A stretch of DNA of 29,003 nucleotides from NCBI GenBank assembly GCA_903885895.1, contig CAISKC010000126.1, positions 1 to 29,003 on the forward strand, written 5' to 3'. This document shows, piece by piece, positions 24,362 to 29,003 of the stretch. The stretch's first letter is position 1. Each line of letters begins with the position of its first letter. Both the position numbers and the translations under genes were made by a program. Below the pieces are notes generated by a model that saw only the letters and a program-made list of their open reading frames with translations, was not told the origin of the DNA and ran no database searches. The stretch comes from an uncultured Legionella sp. Lineage in GTDB: Bacteria > Pseudomonadota > Gammaproteobacteria > Legionellales > Legionellaceae.

Positions 24362-27300
24362 GGCGCTTGAGAAAAAAATTTTGGCAAGGTACAGGGACAA
24401 GGATTTCTAAGCACGGATTGTTAACTGTTTTCCGTCATACCTGGAGTTTGTTAGCTGTTTTTTTGGTTGCTTTGGCTATTTTTTTTACTTTGTTTCGTGC
24501 GTTAACACCGTGGGTGAAGCAATACAGAGATCAAATCCAACAAGAATTATCGGTTTGGGTTGGTCAGAGTATTACTATTCATGATGTTGAGACGACTTGG
24601 TATTGGTTTACGCCAGTATTAAGATTTAATCAAATGGTCATCAGCGATGAGCAAGATCATGTGCTGCGCTTCAATCAAGTCATGGTTGGGATTGATTTGT
24701 TCAGTTCTTTGTTACATTGGCAGCTCCAACCAGGTGTGCTCTATGTGGATGAAGCTCATTTCAAGATTCAGCAACAAGATGATATTTGGCAAATTGAAGG
24801 GTTTGATTTACCAAATAAGCTACAAAAATCTGATAAACCATCTAGTTTATTACCTTTTCTGGGATTACTCGTAGCGCAAGATAAATTAATCATCAAACAC
24901 ATCTCAGCCGATATTACTTTACGTGATGGTAAGCATATCCCATTACAAAGCCTGCATATTAAGGCGGATCATCACGCACAAGACTATCGTATTTATGCGC
25001 AAGCTATTATCACAGGCAAGCCGGATGTTCATATGACCATGGTCGCGAAAGTGATGATGGACGGCAATGATTTTGAGACCTTATCAGGACAAATTTATTG
25101 GTCGGTCAATCGAACGAATTTGGCTTGGATTCAAACGTATTTCCCGCAAATGCCCGTACAGATTAAGCAAGGCACTGGGGGTGGAGAGGCCTGGGTAGAT
25201 ATCGTACATGGGCATTTGAAGACGGTGCAAGCTCGAGTGGAATTGAGTGATTTGACGGTACTAGAGCCTAATCGCACAAAACCGAGAACGTTACCTACTG
25301 TCACAGCAAATATGGCTTGGCAACATTTATCGTCAGGATGGCGGGTTACGGCTGACCATTGTTTGTTGAGTATGGATGGGATAGCGTGGCCAGAAAATGC
25401 ATTTATATTTGAATATCGTGAACCGATAGCTGAGTATCGTGGGTACGTTAAAACGTTACCGTTAAAACAATTGCTACAAACCGATTTTTCTTGGCCTAAA
25501 GAGATGGAACCGATCTTGGCGTTGAAGCCACGTGGCAATTTATATAATACGCAATTATCTTGGCAAAATGGGCAAGTGCGTGATGTGCTAACTAAATTTT
25601 CGGATTTGTCTTGGCGCGCGAAAAAAAATATGCCAGGGTTAACCGGGTTATCCGGTGCTGTGTATTGGCAGCCAACGGAAGGTCATTTGGACGTAGATGG
25701 TGAAAATACTGTGTTAAGTCTGCGAAAATCATTAGCACCTATTACGTTTGATACCTTTAATATTTCTTTAAACTGGCAATACTTAAGTCAAGGTTTGCGA
25801 TTGAGTTTGGATCGATTGGTATTAAGCCATCCAAATTTAGTTTTAAGTGCGACAGGTGTGTTGGATGATCCCATAGGACCTGCGGCCAACCTTCGGTTAC
25901 AAATGGATTTTTCAGCCAAAGAAGCGCAGTTTTGGTTGCCATATATTCCAAGTAAGGGCTTGAAACCCAAGCTCGATGTTTGGTTAAAACAGGATATCCC
26001 GCGTATTGCGCATGCCAGTGGGCGTATGCAAATTTCTGGACCTTTGGCCGATTTTCCTTTTGATGATAATCAAAAAGGGACATTTTCGATTCAATCCCAC
26101 GTGAATGGCGTAGATATACTCATTAATGAAGCTTGGCCAATGAATGCGGATATTGATGCCGATATTAATGTAAGTGGCCGGATGTTGCGGGCGGATGTTG
26201 ATCAAGCTAATTTGGCGGGTGTGACATTGCATCAAGTGAGTATATCTGTGCCAGATATTGGTATGGGGAAAGAGGTGTTTTTATTACATGGTATGGTGAA
26301 AGCACCGGGTGATCAGATCAAATCTTATGTATTTGCGACACCCTTAGTTAAGCGATTTGCACGTTGGCAGGCGGTGAGCGTGAAAGATCTATTGGGACTT
26401 GAGCTAAGTTTGGAAGTGCCACTTTATCCAGAGTCCGATCATGTCTATGCCAAAGGAATATTGGATTTTGATCAAAACGCTGTCGCTGTAGCGGTGGTAG
26501 ATAATGCTGCTGAGTTTTCTGGCGTAACGGGGCATTTGCATTTTAATGAATCTGGACTAACAAGTGGTGGTTTGGATGGATCGCTAGATGGATATCCTTT
26601 TGCAATGGGGGTGCAACCATTATTAGGGCCGCAAGCAGGAACTGAGATGCGGTTTGAAGGCGAAATAGCGATAGATTATCTTAAATACTTGGTTCACCAT
26701 CCTGTTTTTTCTTTGATGCAAGGGCGTGCCATTGTCACAGGTTTGTGGACTGTTTATCCAGATAATGCAGAGACTGATAAATTGTATCTGAATAGTTCAT
26801 TAGTAGGGATGGCGTTACATTTACCCAAACCATTCGGAAAATCAACGGCTGAGATTGTTCCTTTAACGGTTAACATTGATTTTTCTCCGAAACAGCGTAT
26901 GGATTTTCAAGTTCATTATGGTCAACAGGTAACAGGTTTGTTTACCATGCAAAAAAATGCGCAACAGAATTGGTTGACCACCGGTGGTTTTCATTTAGGA
27001 GAGGGTAGCTTCCCTAAGACGAATGCGTCAGGTTTGCGCATTAGCGGTTTGTTATCTAATGTAGATATGGACGCTTGGCAAAGAGTTTGGGAAAAATGGC
27101 CTCAGGAGTCTAGTTCTGCTTCATTGTTAACAAGTTTAAACGATGTGGACTTGAGCTTGGGTAATATGAGCTTTTCTGGGATGAATTATGCAAATGTCTC
27201 ATTGCATGCTCATCAAAATACGCCTAAAGAATGGTTGTTTAAAGTGCAGCAAAAGGATATTGCTGGTGATTTTACTTATAATTGGAGTAAAAATACGTTG

Positions 27301-28215
27301 TCGGCGCATATTGCACGTTTGAATATGGCAGCATTGCAATCATCCTCACATAAGAAATGGACCCCTAAGATGGCATCGATTCCTAATCTTGATTTGAAGG
27401 TGGATCAAATCAATTATAAGGGTGTAGAGATCGGTACCATCAGTTTAAACTCTTCGACCAAACCAGGACATTGGACTTTAAATAGTTGCACGATACAGGC
27501 GCCGGAATATCAATTAAATCTGCAAGGTGATTGGGTTGAACAGGATCAGCAAAGTGCTTCTAGCATTGAAGCGCAATTGCATATAGTTAGTTTGATGAAA
27601 GCGTTTGAGCGTTGGAACATGACGCCGGCAGTGGATGCTCATTTTGGACAAATGACACTTTCAGGAAAATGGCCAGGTGCATTTTATGATCTTTCCTTTC
27701 AGCAATTGAGTGGTAAAACATCTTTGGTTTTAAAAAATGGATATATCAGTCATTTGGATCGAGAAACAGAACAGAAATTAGGGTTAGGCAAATTATTGAG
27801 TATTTTGAGTTTGCAAACAATTCCACGACGTTTAAAATTGGATTTTAGTGATTTGGTGCAACAGGGTTACACTTTTGATGTATTCAAAGGTAATTTTAAA
27901 ATCCGACGTGGTGTGATGAGCACCGATGATAGTTTTATCGATGGCCCCGTCGCATTTGGACGGATGAAAGGTGATTTGGATTTGGTAAATAAATTGTATG
28001 ATTTGGATTTACGCATTTACCCTTATATTACAGCCAGTTTGCCCATGGTCGTGACATTAGCTGGCGGTGGCCCTATCGCGGGGATTGCGACCTGGGCAAT
28101 CTCGAGTTTGGCCTCTAAGGGGATGCAAAAAATCTCTGGTTACACGTATAAAATTTCAGGTCCATGGTTGAATCCTGTGGTACAGCAAGTAAGTATTGAT
28201 AAGAGTGTGCATTGA
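24358..28215 (+). CDS. yhdP: YhdP-family AsmA-like envelope protein
   Basis: A 1285-aa protein with one N-terminal membrane helix (about 27-48) and a very long, beta-rich periplasmic part. Length, the N-terminal arrangement (helix, then QSITIHDVETTWYWFTPVL) and the C-terminal segment (RIYPYITASLPMVVTLAGGGPIAG, ending YKISGPWLNPVV) match YhdP, 1266 aa in Escherichia coli. YhdP and its relatives are thought to form a groove carrying phospholipids from the inner to the outer membrane. The start ATG overlaps the lolA stop by 4 bp. In E. coli yhdP is not next to lolA. The frame is intact over 3.86 kb. Confidence 0.9.
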   Translation: MRRLRKKFWQGTGTRISKHGLLTVFRHTWSLLAVFLVALAIFFTLFRALTPWVKQYRDQIQQELSVWVGQSITIHDVETTWYWFTPVLRFNQMVISDEQDHVLRFNQVMVGIDLFSSLLHWQLQPGVLYVDEAHFKIQQQDDIWQIEGFDLPNKLQKSDKPSSLLPFLGLLVAQDKLIIKHISADITLRDGKHIPLQSLHIKADHHAQDYRIYAQAIITGKPDVHMTMVAKVMMDGNDFETLSGQIYWSVNRTNLAWIQTYFPQMPVQIKQGTGGGEAWVDIVHGHLKTVQARVELSDLTVLEPNRTKPRTLPTVTANMAWQHLSSGWRVTADHCLLSMDGIAWPENAFIFEYREPIAEYRGYVKTLPLKQLLQTDFSWPKEMEPILALKPRGNLYNTQLSWQNGQVRDVLTKFSDLSWRAKKNMPGLTGLSGAVYWQPTEGHLDVDGENTVLSLRKSLAPITFDTFNISLNWQYLSQGLRLSLDRLVLSHPNLVLSATGVLDDPIGPAANLRLQMDFSAKEAQFWLPYIPSKGLKPKLDVWLKQDIPRIAHASGRMQISGPLADFPFDDNQKGTFSIQSHVNGVDILINEAWPMNADIDADINVSGRMLRADVDQANLAGVTLHQVSISVPDIGMGKEVFLLHGMVKAPGDQIKSYVFATPLVKRFARWQAVSVKDLLGLELSLEVPLYPESDHVYAKGILDFDQNAVAVAVVDNAAEFSGVTGHLHFNESGLTSGGLDGSLDGYPFAMGVQPLLGPQAGTEMRFEGEIAIDYLKYLVHHPVFSLMQGRAIVTGLWTVYPDNAETDKLYLNSSLVGMALHLPKPFGKSTAEIVPLTVNIDFSPKQRMDFQVHYGQQVTGLFTMQKNAQQNWLTTGGFHLGEGSFPKTNASGLRISGLLSNVDMDAWQRVWEKWPQESSSASLLTSLNDVDLSLGNMSFSGMNYANVSLHAHQNTPKEWLFKVQQKDIAGDFTYNWSKNTLSAHIARLNMAALQSSSHKKWTPKMASIPNLDLKVDQINYKGVEIGTISLNSSTKPGHWTLNSCTIQAPEYQLNLQGDWVEQDQQSASSIEAQLHIVSLMKAFERWNMTPAVDAHFGQMTLSGKWPGAFYDLSFQQLSGKTSLVLKNGYISHLDRETEQKLGLGKLLSILSLQTIPRRLKLDFSDLVQQGYTFDVFKGNFKIRRGVMSTDDSFIDGPVAFGRMKGDLDLVNKLYDLDLRIYPYITASLPMVVTLAGGGPIAGIATWAISSLASKGMQKISGYTYKISGPWLNPVVQQVSIDKSVH

Positions 28216-28282
28216 GGGCTCACCTCTCCCTTTCAGGAGAGAAAAATTATGAAATTTGTTTATCTCAAAGAGTTTGCTTCAC

Positions 28283-28309
28283 CAAACAGTGTTTGTTTTT
28301 CTTTTGTTT
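28283..28309 (+). terminator. Weak terminator candidate after yhdP
   Basis: CAAAC (28283-28287) pairs with GTTTG (28291-28295) around a 3-base loop and is followed by a T-rich run (TTTTTCTTTTGTTT). The stem is short and AT-rich, so efficiency is doubtful; position, about 70 bp after the stop, fits the end of the ftsK-lolA-yhdP unit. Confidence 0.35.
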
Positions 28310-28361
28310 AGGGTCCATATATGTCAACAGACCCTAGTATAATGAGATTTAAGTCTGGCGT

Positions 28362-28835
28362 TCAATTGTGATTCGTGCGGGTTGTTCGTTTGGATATTTT
28401 TTTATCTAGATCGGTAGACTCTAGTTCTCTGTGCCGTTTTCCTTTTTTACTATCAAATAATGCTGGAGAGCCGCGATCAGAGGTTAATACAGATAAAGAA
28501 GATTGAAATCCCGAGATTGGTTGTTCTTTTGCTAGTTTTTTTTGTTTTACTTGTGCAGTTGATTGTTGAATAGCTAATTTAAAATGATTCAACAACTCCT
28601 GAGTTCGGCAAGAATTACGTGCTGAAGCCAATAGAACATCATAAATAAACTCATCTTCTTCGTTTTTGTTAGAAAATTCCGTCTCTGACACGGACAGTAA
28701 TCTTGCACATTTATCTTCAAAAGTTTCATGATTCATACCTCCTGATACAAACCAAATCACTGCTTTTGTTAGTGCAGGACTTATATCTGGAAACTCCTGC
28801 CGTAATTGTTTGTGAAGTTTTGTTAACATTGTCAT
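28362..28835 (-). CDS. Unrecognised 157-aa protein
   Basis: I do not recognise this protein. The first 100 residues look like a compact helical domain (LTKLHKQLRQEFPD, ALTKAVIWFVSGGMNHETFEDK, EEDEFIYDVLLASARNSC). The last 55 are polar and disordered, with a charged tail (KKGKRHRELESTDLDKKISK, ending TRTNHN). There is no signal peptide or membrane helix. It follows the partial gene at 28865 by 29 bp on the same strand, so they may be one transcript. Only a weak ribosome site (GAGAA) precedes the ATG; a second ATG two codons on is possible. The helical body and polar charged C-terminus would suit a Dot/Icm substrate, but this is speculation. Confidence 0.65.
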   Translation of the reverse strand: MTMLTKLHKQLRQEFPDISPALTKAVIWFVSGGMNHETFEDKCARLLSVSETEFSNKNEEDEFIYDVLLASARNSCRTQELLNHFKLAIQQSTAQVKQKKLAKEQPISGFQSSLSVLTSDRGSPALFDSKKGKRHRELESTDLDKKISKRTTRTNHN

Positions 28836-28864
28836 AGCTAATTTCTCATGTTTTTGAAAAAGAA

Positions 28865-29003
28865 TTAAAACCCGTTACTGTTTCTAGGTCTTTCTCCATA
28901 TTTAACCTTTTTCTTCGATTGTTCAATAGCATCACTTTCCATAGATGATAGTTTTTTACTTAATGTTTGGTAGTCTTCATTTTGATTTAAAATGTTTACC
29001 GCC
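28865..29003 (-). CDS. 3' end of an unrecognised gene, cut by window edge
   Basis: On the minus strand a frame enters from the right edge and runs 45 codons to a TAA at 28865-28867, ending RPRNSNGF. The visible part is hydrophilic and probably helical (NQNEDYQTLSKKLSSMESD). There is too little to assign a family. That it codes is inferred from the open frame, its composition, and the closely spaced gene downstream on the same strand. Confidence 0.45.
   Translation of the reverse strand, partial: AVNILNQNEDYQTLSKKLSSMESDAIEQSKKKVKYGERPRNSNGF

Noticed and set aside
28224..28241. CTCTCC / GGAGAG hairpin just after yhdP
   Set aside because: Six-bp stem followed by A-rich, not T-rich, DNA on the plus strand, and no T-run on the other side, so not a convincing terminator.
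28309..28336. TAGGGTC / GACCCTA dyad between yhdP and the minus-strand orphan
   Set aside because: Seven-bp arms with a 14-bp loop and no T-run in either direction; could be chance in a short intergenic region.
1..29003. CRISPR arrays, tRNA or rRNA genes, transposase or phage genes
   Set aside because: None seen by eye on either strand; the repeats present are single palindromes, not spaced arrays.

Overview
The window looks like a chromosomal segment of a moderately AT-rich gammaproteobacterium, most likely from the order Legionellales (Coxiella/Legionella relatives). Three things point there. The left edge carries an IcmH/DotU-type secretion gene. Two cell-envelope gene clusters have gammaproteobacterial order (uppS-cdsA-rseP-bamA-skp-fabZ-lpxA and trxB / ftsK-lolA). 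Between them lie coiled-coil and small orphan proteins of the kind seen in intracellular Legionellales. The taxonomic call is inference, since no rRNA or tRNA gene is visible.

Layout. Positions 1-5007 (minus strand) read gpmI, envC, ctpA, icmH (partial). The 3' end of envC has been rewritten by a 127-bp insertion flanked by 11-bp direct repeats, and the displaced old tail is still readable downstream. Positions 5077-12498 (plus) hold the envelope cluster: undecaprenyl-PP synthase, CDP-diglyceride synthase, site-2 protease, BamA, Skp, FabZ and LpxA. lpxD, normally between skp and fabZ, is absent; a long inverted repeat occupies the gap, and lpxB does not follow lpxA. Positions 12585-15543 form an accessory island: a 480-aa coiled-coil orphan, a 268-codon orphan broken by one in-frame TAA, and a small secreted protein. 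Positions 15577-16762 (minus) carry a dienelactone-hydrolase-like enzyme and PncC. Positions 16834-19496 (plus) carry a TPR-methyltransferase coupled by ATGA to a membrane fatty-acid desaturase. Positions 19497-20326 hold two palindromic elements around a small secreted orphan. Positions 20327-28215 hold trxB (minus), then ftsK-lolA-yhdP (plus) with overlapping genes. The right end has two small minus-strand orphans, the last cut by the window edge.

Most intact genes serve envelope construction: lipid carrier and phospholipid synthesis, lipid A and fatty-acid chemistry, outer-membrane protein assembly, lipoprotein and phospholipid transport, cell separation and chromosome segregation. The accessory content is orphan genes without recognisable domains, plus at least four different palindromic or insertion-like elements at gene ends. 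I see no CRISPR array, prophage, transposase gene or complete novel defence system. The most notable signals are the envC insertion footprint, the nonsense-interrupted orphan, the lpxD gap filled by a palindrome, and the coiled-coil orphans as possible secreted substrates.
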